DNA of 21,931 nucleotides from Collinsella sp. AF02-46-1 (lineage in GTDB: Bacteria; Actinomycetota; Coriobacteriia; Coriobacteriales; Coriobacteriaceae): NCBI GenBank assembly GCA_934876235.1, contig CAKXKM010000008.1, forward strand, positions 18,850 to 40,780. Direction: 5' to 3'. Of the stretch, positions 1 to 7,299 are shown piece by piece. The position numbers and the translations under genes were made by a program. The notes beneath the pieces were generated by a model that saw only the letters and a list, made by a program, of their open reading frames with translations, was not told the origin of the DNA and ran no database searches. Numbering within the stretch: the stretch's first letter is position 1; every line of letters begins with the position of its first letter.

Positions 1-17
1 GAAGCAGGGAGGTTCCC

Positions 18-314
18 ATGGCATATTACTGGCCCCAGTACGGCGTCGCCATCGAGGTCGACGACGATCCCTATCTCCTGCCTTTCGACGAAGAGGCGTT
101 CCCCGATACGGCGGTCTACCACGTCACCACCGATGTTATCTGCGACCCCGAGTCGTTCTCGGCGCTCGCCCACCACATCGCGCGTATCCACGACATCGAG
201 CTCCCTCACGACTTTGACGAGCTCATCTACTCGCGCCGCCTGATGCTTCACATGCTCTTTGGAGCGGACCCGTCCACGTTCGCACGTGTCTACACCACCA
301 AGGACGCCGCATGA
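18..314 (+). CDS. Small acidic protein of unknown function
   Basis: This is a complete 98-residue frame with a strong ribosome site (AGGGAGG, 7-13) just before its ATG. I do not recognise a family. The product is acidic, with Asp/Glu clusters near residues 14-27 and 60-68. It has no signal peptide and no membrane segment, so it is probably cytoplasmic. Its stop overlaps the start of the next gene in an ATGA junction, so the two are translationally coupled. It opens a five-gene plus-strand run whose other members are membrane-anchored or exported. A helper role for that envelope cluster is only a guess from position. Confidence 0.72.
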   Translation: MAYYWPQYGVAIEVDDDPYLLPFDEEAFPDTAVYHVTTDVICDPESFSALAHHIARIHDIELPHDFDELIYSRRLMLHMLFGADPSTFARVYTTKDAA

Positions 315-820
315 GTGCGAAGAAGCCGCCCCGCCTTGCAGGACTGGGGCGTCGCAAGAAACTCGTCGTTGTCTGCCTGGCTATCGTCTGCGCCCTCATC
401 GCCGTAGGGCTATACGCCTGGCAGTCGCAGCCCGTGCCCGAAGCGGGCGCCTCAGTCACGACGGCAGAGGGTAAATCGCGACAAGAAATCCAAGATGAGC
501 TCGATGCCATCGTCCGCGACAACATGATGACGATTTCGGTCGCGCCGGTCGCTCAGCTACAGGAGGACGGCAAGCTACGCGTCAACGTGCAAAACGTCCA
601 AGACAATAAATTTCCCCAGCGATTCCGCGTCATCCAAAACGACGAGACCATGTACGAATCCGGTGTGGTCGAGACCGGCAAGACAATCGAGACGTGCCCC
701 GCCGGCGACATCAAAGAAGGCGAGGCGTACATCGAGATCCAGGCACTCGATGCCAAGACCCTCGACAGCCACGGCAATCCGACACGTGTCAAGGTACGGG
801 TTGAGCAAACCGAGAACTAG
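311..820 (+). CDS. Membrane-anchored protein with short extracytoplasmic domain
   Basis: The 169-residue product has a basic N-terminus (KKPPR...GRRKK), one hydrophobic segment at about residues 18-36 and then an outward-facing domain. That topology is a signal anchor with the domain outside the membrane. Residues 75-169 alternate in a way that suggests beta strands (for example KLRVNVQNV, AYIEIQAL, RVKVRVEQ), and a single Cys lies near residue 129. The start overlaps the upstream stop by 4 nt. I recognise no named family. The following genes are exported and one is a sortase substrate, so this may be a surface-assembly or minor envelope component. That role is inferred from context. Confidence 0.75.
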   Translation: MSAKKPPRLAGLGRRKKLVVVCLAIVCALIAVGLYAWQSQPVPEAGASVTTAEGKSRQEIQDELDAIVRDNMMTISVAPVAQLQEDGKLRVNVQNVQDNKFPQRFRVIQNDETMYESGVVETGKTIETCPAGDIKEGEAYIEIQALDAKTLDSHGNPTRVKVRVEQTEN

Positions 821-859
821 CTTTTTCAGCCGACGCGGCACCGCACGCAATTCACCAGC

Positions 860-896
860 ATTCGTCCAATCATCGCGGGGACGGCCCGCGGCGAAT
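860..896 (+). other. Stem-loop in the leader of the exported-protein gene
   Basis: CGCGGG (874-879) pairs with CCCGCG (885-890) across a 5-nt loop. ATTCG (860-864) and CGAAT (892-896) can extend the structure. It lies directly before the ribosome site (AAAGGAA, about 899-905) of the gene at 911. No T-run follows, so it is not an intrinsic terminator. It may be an mRNA stabiliser or partial attenuator within the cluster. Confidence 0.3.
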
Positions 897-910
897 AGAA
901 AGGAACGACC

Positions 911-1510
911 ATGGACATCACCAGGAACATGAACGGAGCCAGAGCGCTCGTCGTGGGCGCAGGGCTCGCGCTCGCGCTCGCAATGGGCGCCGCCCCGACG
1001 CCAGCTCTGGCAGCCGGGCGCGTTGGAACCACAAAGGTAATGGTCAGGACCGAGATCGACAACGTAGAGTTCAAAGTTCCGACGGTTATTCCCTTCGTCG
1101 CCAAGGCCGACGGCACGCTTCAGGGCCCCTCAGAAGACGCGACCACCATCGACAATCATTCGGCCTACGGCATCCATGTCACCAACATGAAGATCGACGC
1201 CATGAACACCTGGACCATTGCCGCCGACGCCAAGGCCGGAACCGCGCAGAATTCCATCGACTTTAAGGTCGGCCCCAACGGCGCACTCCAGAACGCCAGC
1301 GCCGCAATGCAGGAGACGGGCCTCGATCTTTCCAAGAATGCAGCCTTCGACATGGGCTACCAGGGCATTGCCGGCGGCACGGACAAAATTAAGCTCAAGA
1401 CAAGCGGAAACGTCGCCCGCGTCACGCGCGACATCTTCCGCGTAACCGGCGAAGGCGATCAGGTTGCAACGATCACCTGGACGGTCGAGCCCGGTGCGCA
1501 CACGGCATAA
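911..1510 (+). CDS. Exported protein with beta-rich domain
   Basis: This is a 199-residue secreted protein. It has a classical signal peptide: a short N-region with an Arg, a hydrophobic stretch at about residues 13-30, and a likely cut after the ALA box near residue 35. The mature part contains VPTVIPFVAKADGTL followed by alternating hydrophobic residues. It ends in a strand-like VATITWTVEP with no membrane tail and no sorting signal. A similar arrangement, a Pro-led strand followed by a Gly-turn and a TW/KL strand, can be seen near the C-terminus of the larger exported protein at 1794. The ribosome site AAAGGAA precedes the ATG. It is probably a structural surface or pilin-like subunit. The family is not identified and the function is inferred. 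Confidence 0.75.
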   Translation: MDITRNMNGARALVVGAGLALALAMGAAPTPALAAGRVGTTKVMVRTEIDNVEFKVPTVIPFVAKADGTLQGPSEDATTIDNHSAYGIHVTNMKIDAMNTWTIAADAKAGTAQNSIDFKVGPNGALQNASAAMQETGLDLSKNAAFDMGYQGIAGGTDKIKLKTSGNVARVTRDIFRVTGEGDQVATITWTVEPGAHTA

Positions 1511-1775
1511 GGCTATCGCCCTGGCCGCCACCGTCAGCATCCTAGCGTTTGGGCCAGCCATGGCCTTTGCCCAGCAAGAACAGGCACAGGCCGCCACGCA
1601 AGTGACGGTCGATCTCTCGGAACTCGACCGCGGCGACCGCGAGGAACCGTTGGCGCAGACAGGCGACAGACGATGGCTCTTGGCAGCAGGCGCCACGGCA
1701 GCAGGCGCGGGGACCGCCGGCCTCGGTCTGCACATCAAACACAGCCAGAAACAAAACACGGATAGGCCGCACTAA
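1464..1775 (+). CDS. Small LAQTG-type cell-wall sorting-signal protein
   Basis: The 103-residue product (from TTG at 1464) has an N-terminal signal peptide (AIALAATVSILAFGPAMAFA, about residues 17-36). At its end it has LAQTG (63-67), a hydrophobic helix (71-91) and a basic tail (K92, H93, K96). That is the full sortase substrate layout, with Ala in place of the usual Pro/variable pair. Only about 25 residues separate signal peptide and sorting signal, so the mature protein would be very small, and it may be a wall anchor or adaptor. The start is uncertain. TTG at 1464 has GAAGG 8 nt upstream but overlaps the previous gene by 47 nt. GTG at 1494 gives a cleaner 93-residue protein with a 17-nt overlap. 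No sortase gene is in the window. Confidence 0.72.
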   Translation: MQRSPGRSSPVRTRHKAIALAATVSILAFGPAMAFAQQEQAQAATQVTVDLSELDRGDREEPLAQTGDRRWLLAAGATAAGAGTAGLGLHIKHSQKQNTDRPH

Positions 1776-1793
1776 ATTAGCTAAGGAGACCCC

Positions 1794-3224
1794 ATGGCAT
1801 CGAAGAACCTTTTGCCCGTCGTCGCACTCTGCGGCGCGCTCGCAACCGGAACGCCTGTCGCCGCTTGGGCGACTCCCGTCATGGCAGACTCCTTACCAGC
1901 AGCCCTAAGCTCCGCACCAAATCCGTCGAGCGCCATTGCGTGTAAGCGTTTTTCGATTGCACAGGCCGCAATCTCAACCTCGGGATGCCTTCGTCGTAAT
2001 ACGGACGGCTCGATAGTCGTGGATATCAATCGTTCGAACAAGGTAAACGGCTCCCAGGCGGGGTGCGCCGTCTGCACGTGGCGCTCGGTTGTGCTCGATG
2101 CAGATGGCGATCCATGCAATTTAGAGCTGCGCATCGACATCGCTTCGGTCGATGACTCGGCGAACGGAGCGAAGGTCGCCTTTGACGGTGCGTTTTTCGA
2201 GAAAGGAGGCGGTATATGTCTGGGCTGCGCCGCCGCGAATGCAGACGACACGCAGCCCACCCTCTCATTCACGGCATCGTTGCGGCTGGCCAAAGCCGGC
2301 ACCGATGCCATCGCGGCGGGAGAAACGTCCCTGCTGTTCTACGCCGCCAGCACCAAAGATACAGACGCTCATTTCGAGAAGCCAGCCGGATCACTCAGCC
2401 TTACACGAGGGATAGAGGCAGGCCCTATTGAAATCGATGCCCACGCGCAAAGCAGGCAACGCATTCTTGCCGACCCGGCGCTTCTCGAAATGGAGTGGAA
2501 CGGATCCGGAGCCATCGGAATTCTCCCCTCCGCGCTTGACGCCAAGACGCTCCCCTCAAACGACGAACCCATCAACGCAACCATACAAGAAGAGAGCGCG
2601 GACAAGGAAGCGGGTGCGGGCGACACGTCATCGCCGACAAACAGCGTCCCAGCTTCTTTCGAAGCACCGAATGAGCCCGCTACCGATCAAAACGATCCCG
2701 AGCTCGCGGACAGTCTGGGGCTTGCTGATCCTCAGGAGATCGATGAAGGTAACTGCTGCGTGTTTGCCGCGCTCGACCACACGGAGGTCATCGACGCTGC
2801 AAGCATCGAAGTTGCCGCCGCCAATCAGCCCGTCCGCAAGTCGGCCATCATCGCATTTCCCGAATCCATCGAAGTCGTCTTTTTGCCATCAGGCGAGGTC
2901 GTGGCCCCAACACTGCTCACCTTGTTGGGCGCCAAGAATACTCGAAACGAAATTAAAAAGGTCACGGTTGTCGACCCTGCAACCACCGCTAAACTGCGTC
3001 TATACGCCGTTGCCCCAGACGGAAGCAAGACCCTGGAATTCGATGGCGACACACTTCTAGCCTGGCGACGTCTGGACATTATGCAAGACGTCTCGTATCA
3101 GATCGAACTCGAAGGGTTTGATCGTGCCCGCGATGCCAATATCATCGCCGCGGCTATTGAATCCCCACAGCGGCTTATGACACTGCGCTTTGACTACTAT
3201 CCCTATGTCCCGACAACCACCTGA
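1794..3224 (+). CDS. Large exported protein with Cys pairs and C-terminal beta domain
   Basis: This is a 476-residue secreted protein preceded by AAGGAG. The signal peptide spans about residues 1-31 (hydrophobic VVALCGALATGTPVAAWA). The N-terminal domain (about 40-215) holds several Cys residues, in GCAVC, DPC and GICLGC contexts, suggesting disulfides or metal binding. A low-complexity Ser/Pro/Glu/Asp-rich linker follows (about 255-310). The C-terminal domain (about 345-476) has the strand pattern FPESIEVVFLPSGEV followed by VTVVDPATTAKLRL, which resembles the domain in the exported protein at 911. There is no LPXTG-like signal or C-terminal membrane helix, so it is either released or held by partners. 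I recognise no family. It is the last gene of the envelope cluster. Confidence 0.77.
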   Translation: MASKNLLPVVALCGALATGTPVAAWATPVMADSLPAALSSAPNPSSAIACKRFSIAQAAISTSGCLRRNTDGSIVVDINRSNKVNGSQAGCAVCTWRSVVLDADGDPCNLELRIDIASVDDSANGAKVAFDGAFFEKGGGICLGCAAANADDTQPTLSFTASLRLAKAGTDAIAAGETSLLFYAASTKDTDAHFEKPAGSLSLTRGIEAGPIEIDAHAQSRQRILADPALLEMEWNGSGAIGILPSALDAKTLPSNDEPINATIQEESADKEAGAGDTSSPTNSVPASFEAPNEPATDQNDPELADSLGLADPQEIDEGNCCVFAALDHTEVIDAASIEVAAANQPVRKSAIIAFPESIEVVFLPSGEVVAPTLLTLLGAKNTRNEIKKVTVVDPATTAKLRLYAVAPDGSKTLEFDGDTLLAWRRLDIMQDVSYQIELEGFDRARDANIIAAAIESPQRLMTLRFDYYPYVPTTT

Positions 3225-3247
3225 GGCTTAAATGCTGCGCATCATTC

Positions 3248-3312
3248 CTAATACCACTTATATAACGTATTAGATGAGTTGCGATGTGCCTCGCATTTCA
3301 TTCTGCTACGAT
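3248..3312 (+). promoter_or_regulatory. Candidate promoter region of the DUF554 gene
   Basis: An AT-rich island sits in otherwise GC-rich DNA. CTAATAC (3248-3254) and GTATTAG (3267-3273) form a perfect 7-bp inverted repeat around TATAAC (3261-3266), a 5/6 match to the -10 consensus. A second option is an extended -10, TGC-TACGAT (3304-3312). Neither has a convincing -35, so the start site is unresolved. The inverted repeat around a -10 looks like an operator. Confidence 0.35.
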
Positions 3313-3332
3313 TGCCACGTTGGCATCAATAC

Positions 3333-3338
3333 AGGAGG
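3333..3338 (+). promoter_or_regulatory. Ribosome binding site fixing the DUF554 start
   Basis: A perfect AGGAGG lies 4 nt before the ATG at 3343. The frame stays open upstream to an earlier possible start (3274), but that start has no ribosome site, and the extra 23 residues (Cys- and His-bearing) do not resemble the family's N-terminus. Confidence 0.85.
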
Positions 3339-3342
3339 GCTC

Positions 3343-4059
3343 ATGCCGGGCTTGGGAACAATCATCAACGTTGCGCTTTTAGTTGCGGGCGGTCTTTTGG
3401 GATTAGCGGGCGGCCGCTTCATTACACCGCGCATCCAAGACACGCTCATGAAAGCATCGGGGCTGTGCGTCCTGTTTATCGGCCTGGGCGGCACCATGCA
3501 AAAGATGCTCATCATCGATGGAAAGGCGCTAGCGACCACCGGTACCACCATGCTCATCGTCTCATTTGCGCTCGGCTCGCTCATCGGCGAGGCCGTCAAC
3601 TTGGAAGCCGCCATCGAGAACCTTGGCGAATGGCTCAAGCGCAAGACTGGCAGTGAGGGCGATAACGAGTTCACCAACGCTTTTGTCTCGACTTCACTCA
3701 CCGTGTGCATTGGCGCCATGGCCATTGTGGGATCGATCCAGGACGGTCTGCTCGGCGACTGGTCAACGCTTGCCCTCAAGGGCGCACTGGACTGCATCAT
3801 CGTCTGCACCATGACGGCCTCGCTTGGCCGCGGCTGCATCTTCTCGGCCCTGCCCGTCGCCGTGTTCCAGGGGACGATCACGTTGTTTGCCGGCGCGCTC
3901 TCCCCCATCATGACCACAGCTGCCCTCAACAGCCTTTCGCTCGTAGGTTCCATGCTCATCTTCTGTGTCGGCGTCAACCTCATCCGTCCTCAGACCTTCC
4001 GCACGGCCAATATGCTTCCCTCCGTCGTCATCGCCGTCATCTACGCCCTCCTGTTCTAA
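3343..4059 (+). CDS. DUF554 family multi-pass membrane protein
   Basis: The 238-residue product begins PGLGTIINVALLVAGGLLGL, the characteristic opening of DUF554 proteins (YdfK/YqgA-like). Its length is normal for the family. It is very hydrophobic, with about six or seven membrane segments, including those around residues 5-22, 40-57, 68-85, 115-135, 155-180 and 188-205. It ends in a hydrophobic helix (VVIAVIYALLF). Conserved-looking small-residue motifs include GLGGTMQ, SFALGSLIGE and CIGAMAIVGSIQDG. The family is thought to be transporter- or channel-like, but no substrate is established. It stands alone between the envelope cluster and the defence operon. The family assignment is firm and the function is unknown. 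Confidence 0.9.
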   Translation: MPGLGTIINVALLVAGGLLGLAGGRFITPRIQDTLMKASGLCVLFIGLGGTMQKMLIIDGKALATTGTTMLIVSFALGSLIGEAVNLEAAIENLGEWLKRKTGSEGDNEFTNAFVSTSLTVCIGAMAIVGSIQDGLLGDWSTLALKGALDCIIVCTMTASLGRGCIFSALPVAVFQGTITLFAGALSPIMTTAALNSLSLVGSMLIFCVGVNLIRPQTFRTANMLPSVVIAVIYALLF

Positions 4060-4080
4060 ATCTATCAACGCAGCGGCATC

Positions 4081-4096
4081 TCGAACATCTGTTTGA
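4081..4096 (+). promoter_or_regulatory. LexA-type SOS box overlapping the operon promoter
   Basis: TCGAAC-ATCT-GTTTGA differs by one base from the symmetric actinobacterial LexA site TCGAAC-N4-GTTCGA. It also keeps CGAAC-N4-GTTYG of the Gram-positive Cheo/DinR box. It covers the -35 region and ends 5 nt before the extended -10 TGC, where a repressor would block polymerase. Binding is inferred, because the organism's own LexA is not in the window. Confidence 0.55.
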
Positions 4097-4110
4097 TGCT
4101 GTGCTATGAT
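4081..4110 (+). promoter_or_regulatory. Promoter of the Shango-like operon
   Basis: TGC followed by TATGAT (4102-4110) is an extended -10 matching TATAAT at 5 of 6 positions. The -35 region (TCGAAC, 4081-4086, 18-bp spacer) is weak, as is usual for extended -10 promoters. Transcription would start near 4117. That gives a leader of about 30 nt, ending in the strong ribosome site GAGAGGAGGAG before the GTG start at 4147. Confidence 0.55.
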
Positions 4111-4146
4111 ATGAGGTCACCGTAGCTGTGTTCGAGAGGAGGAGCG

Positions 4147-5886
4147 GTGGCCGACCAGGACATCAAGATGCTCATCGAGCGCATCATGGCCGAGGCCCGG
4201 ACCCATCAGTCCGCCCGCTTCTCAAACGAAACCTACGCAGACGAGCCGATTCTCAAAACCGGCCGACAGATGCAGAATTTCCTCCCCGACCAGTACCGTA
4301 AAATGCGCGAGATATCGCGCTGGCAGGATGACCCCAAGGGCGGTGCGGGCCGCTGGCTTTCGGAAGCCGAGCTTTTTTACCGCCAGGGCCTGCTGATGGC
4401 CGACTTTGAGGACGACTGTCCCTACAACGGCACCTTTAAGTCGTACTTTCCCACCTACAACGCCATGAGCGACCGGCAGCTGCGCGGCTACTTTACCTGG
4501 CGTGCCCAAGTGCGCCGCGGAACCGTCGAGGAAACGTCTACGTCCTTTGCCTTTCTGTATCTCTATGAGCTGATCTGCGGCATTGGCGTAGATGATCCAC
4601 TCGATGGTTTTAACAAGATCAGGGCTTTTTGGGATGTCTATCGCGCCTTCGAGCCCGGCATCGACCGGTTTGCGCGCGTGTGGCTGCAAGATTACGCCGT
4701 GTTCCACGGGCTCGACCCCAAGCTGCTTCGCGACTCTAAAACCGTCATGTTCGATAACGCCCTTATCGAACTGCGGCGCGCGGCACGAGACCTTGTACCG
4801 GCACCGTCCGGCCAGACCCCTAAGCGTCGCAAAACCTCCGAGCCCACGCTCCCCCTTCCGCCCGATGAGGTGCGCGAGGAGCGACTCATGGCCGCCATCA
4901 ATGCCCTCTCCACGTACAACCTAAGTAACTCGCGGCTCGACCGCAGCCACCACCGCGATCTGCGCCACGTGGCGTGCGCCGCGTATGTCCGCATGGCGCG
5001 CTACTATGACACGCACCGAAAGACCAGCATCGTGGCGAGTTTATTTGGGGAGGAGACGGCCATGCCCTACACCATGTTTGCGTCGGCCGTATTCTTTGCG
5101 CCCGAGCGCCACGAGGACTGCGAATATCGCCTGGACCCCATTCACGTCTACCGCTGCCAAAACGGGTTTTGGGAATGCATGCGCATTCACGGCAGCAGAC
5201 AAAAAAGTAGCAAGCTCGGTGAGATGATGCGCGCCTGCGACCAGCGTCTACGCCTGGCCCTGGACCCCGCCCATCCCCTTAAGGAAGAGAAGGTCCCCAA
5301 ATATCTGGCCAAGATTATCGATGACGAGATTGTGGCATGGCTTTCGTGGGACGCCGCACACCAGCCCGTCAAGATCGATATCGATCTGAGTCAGCTGGGG
5401 TACATTCGGAGCGCCGCCGCGCAAACGCGCGAGGCGCTTTTGATCGACGAGGAGCGCGAGGACGGCCCGCTTGCGGATGCCGAGGTGGCAGTTGCCGAAC
5501 GACCGGAAGCCGAGCCCGTGGCCGACACGATCGCCGAACCAGTCGCGACGACCATGCAGCAGGACGAGGCTAGCGAGCCGACCATCTCCACCGAGCAGTT
5601 TGGCGTCGTAGCCCCGCTCCTCGCGCCAACGCCCGCGCCCGCCGACACCGCGTCCGCACTCGATCCCGCCGCAGACGCCTATCTTCGAGCACTACTCGAG
5701 CAAAACGCAGCACAGACGGCATCGGCGGTGGAACAGTCGGGCAAGAGTGAGGACATGCTCGTCGATAGCATCAACGAAGCGCTCTTTGACCTGGTGGGCG
5801 ACACCGTTATTGAATTTGGATCAGCAGGACCGCAAATTATCGAGGACTACGAAGCAGACGTGAGAGGATACTTAGACCATGAGTGA
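4147..5886 (+). CDS. sngA: TerB-domain protein, Shango defence component SngA
   Basis: The 579-residue cytoplasmic protein starts at GTG behind GAGAGGAGGAG. Residues of about 40-210 match the TerB_N region, with YFPTYNAMSDRQLRGYFTWR (100-119) followed by FLYLYELI (136-143). The C-terminus (about residues 530-579: SINEALFDLVGDTVIE, then EDYEADVRGYL) looks like TerB_C. Between them is a long Ala/Glu/Pro-rich disordered linker (about 430-515). TerB-type proteins occur in tellurite/stress and anti-phage gene sets. Here the next two genes are a P-loop ATPase and an Lhr-like helicase, which is the gene order of Shango. The stop overlaps the ATPase start by 8 nt. Domain assignment comes from motif recall, and the system name mainly from the trio. 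Confidence 0.82.
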   Translation: MADQDIKMLIERIMAEARTHQSARFSNETYADEPILKTGRQMQNFLPDQYRKMREISRWQDDPKGGAGRWLSEAELFYRQGLLMADFEDDCPYNGTFKSYFPTYNAMSDRQLRGYFTWRAQVRRGTVEETSTSFAFLYLYELICGIGVDDPLDGFNKIRAFWDVYRAFEPGIDRFARVWLQDYAVFHGLDPKLLRDSKTVMFDNALIELRRAARDLVPAPSGQTPKRRKTSEPTLPLPPDEVREERLMAAINALSTYNLSNSRLDRSHHRDLRHVACAAYVRMARYYDTHRKTSIVASLFGEETAMPYTMFASAVFFAPERHEDCEYRLDPIHVYRCQNGFWECMRIHGSRQKSSKLGEMMRACDQRLRLALDPAHPLKEEKVPKYLAKIIDDEIVAWLSWDAAHQPVKIDIDLSQLGYIRSAAAQTREALLIDEEREDGPLADAEVAVAERPEAEPVADTIAEPVATTMQQDEASEPTISTEQFGVVAPLLAPTPAPADTASALDPAADAYLRALLEQNAAQTASAVEQSGKSEDMLVDSINEALFDLVGDTVIEFGSAGPQIIEDYEADVRGYLDHE

Positions 5887-7183
5887 TACCGCATCCGCAG
5901 CACCCCGTGTGCCCAAGCGCGTCGCCGCCGTCATTCTCAACTCGCTCAAGGGCGGCGTTGTCCCGCGCATTGGCCTTCCCTACATCACCGTAGGACGCGA
6001 GGTCGAGATCCGCGCCCTGCTCACCGACCTGAGTCTCATCGCCGACGGCGGCGCAAGCTTCCGTTTCCTAGTCGGTCGCTACGGCGCCGGCAAGAGCTTT
6101 TTGCTCCAGACCATCCGAACGCATGCCATGGGCGAGGGCTTCGTGGTCGCCGATGCCGACCTTTCCCCCGAGCGCCGCCTACAGGGCGGCCAGGGCCAGG
6201 GCCTCGCCACCTATCGCGAGCTCATCCGCAACATATCGACCAAGACGCGCCCCGAGGGCGGCGCGCTCAACCTTATCCTGGACCGCTGGGTCGCCTCGTG
6301 TGCCGAGGCCGACGAGTCTGCCGTCAATGCCCAACTGGCCCCGCTCGAGGAGATGGTCCACGGCTTTGACTTTGCCCGCATGCTCCGCCGTTATCGCACG
6401 GCCGTCTCGGAGGGTGACGAAGAAGCTATGAGTCGCGTGACCAAATGGATTCGCGGCGAGTACCGCACCAAGAGCGAGGCACGCGCCGAGCTGGGCTCCT
6501 CGACCATCATCAGCGACGACGACTGGTACGACTACGTTAAGCTCATTGCGCGCTTTTTGGTCTGCAGCGGCTACAAGGGCATGCTGGTGCTCATCGACGA
6601 GCTCGTGAATCTGTACAAGATTCCCAACGCGATCACGCGACAGTACAACTACGAGAAAATCCTAACGATGTACAACGACACGCTCCAGGGCAAAGCGCAG
6701 TACCTGGGCGTGATCATGGGCGGCACGCCAACCTCCATCGAAGACCGTCGCCGCGGCGTGTTCTCCTACGAGGCCCTGCGCAGCCGACTCGCTCAGGGTC
6801 GTTTTGCGCGCGATGATCTCAAAGACATGCTCGCGCCCATCATCCGTCTGCAGCCGCTCACCTACGAGGAGCTGCTGGTGCTCATCGAAAAGCTCATGCA
6901 AATTCACGCCGGCTACTTTGGCTGGACGCCCACGCTTACCGAGAACGACTTGGTTGACTTCCTCAAGATCGAGTTCGGTCGTGTGGGAGCCGACACGCAT
7001 CTGACGCCCCGCGAGGTCATCCGCGACTTTATCGAGCTGCTCGACATCCTGTGTCAGAACCCCGACGCCAACGTGGCCGAGTTACTGCAAAGCGTCGGCG
7101 GCGACGCGATGGCGCCGGCAGCCGCAACAGGCGACACCGGCACCGCAGGCGGCAACCGCAACTTCGCCGAGTTCACCATCTAA
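5879..7183 (+). CDS. sngB: DUF2791/BrxD-like P-loop ATPase, Shango component SngB
   Basis: This is a 434-residue ATP-binding protein. The Walker A motif is GRYGAGKS (66-73) and Walker B is MLVLIDE (235-241). A sensor-like strand GVIMGGTPTS (277-286) and the family's LTPREVIRDFI signature (375-385) place it with DUF2791 ATPases, the group that includes BREX BrxD. Those act beside an Lhr-like helicase, as here. It starts inside the end of the TerB gene, with AGAGGA 10 nt upstream, so the two are co-translated. The C-terminal 20 residues are a Gly/Ala-rich tail. ATP hydrolysis is expected to couple phage sensing to helicase action, which is inferred. Confidence 0.87.
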   Translation: MSDTASAAPRVPKRVAAVILNSLKGGVVPRIGLPYITVGREVEIRALLTDLSLIADGGASFRFLVGRYGAGKSFLLQTIRTHAMGEGFVVADADLSPERRLQGGQGQGLATYRELIRNISTKTRPEGGALNLILDRWVASCAEADESAVNAQLAPLEEMVHGFDFARMLRRYRTAVSEGDEEAMSRVTKWIRGEYRTKSEARAELGSSTIISDDDWYDYVKLIARFLVCSGYKGMLVLIDELVNLYKIPNAITRQYNYEKILTMYNDTLQGKAQYLGVIMGGTPTSIEDRRRGVFSYEALRSRLAQGRFARDDLKDMLAPIIRLQPLTYEELLVLIEKLMQIHAGYFGWTPTLTENDLVDFLKIEFGRVGADTHLTPREVIRDFIELLDILCQNPDANVAELLQSVGGDAMAPAAATGDTGTAGGNRNFAEFTI

Positions 7184-7187
7184 CCTA

Positions 7188-7222
7188 CCAAAAAGGGACA
7201 GGTTTATTTTGGCAGGTTTTAT
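7188..7222 (+). repeat. Short repeat relic between the ATPase and helicase genes
   Basis: The gap holds CCAAAAA (7188-7194) with its partner TTTTGG (7207-7212), and a near-direct repeat, CAGGTTTAT (7199-7207) and CAGGTTTTAT (7213-7222). It is AT-rich against its coding neighbours. The look is that of a small dispersed repeat or the edge of a former insertion. Only one copy is present in this window, so the class cannot be settled. Confidence 0.3.
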
Positions 7223-7289
7223 CTGGGCAAACGCCGATGTTGCAAGATATCGAGCCGTTGCCCGTTGTGTTGATCAGCCCGTTGTTGAG

Positions 7290-7296
7290 AGGAGGT
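7290..7296 (+). promoter_or_regulatory. Ribosome binding site fixing the helicase start
   Basis: AGGAGGT ends 3 nt before the ATG at 7300. The same frame is open further upstream, including an ATG at 7237 and the region overlapping the ATPase gene. Those codons lack a comparable ribosome site, and the upstream translation is Arg-rich shadow sequence. Confidence 0.75.
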
Positions 7297-7299
7297 CCC

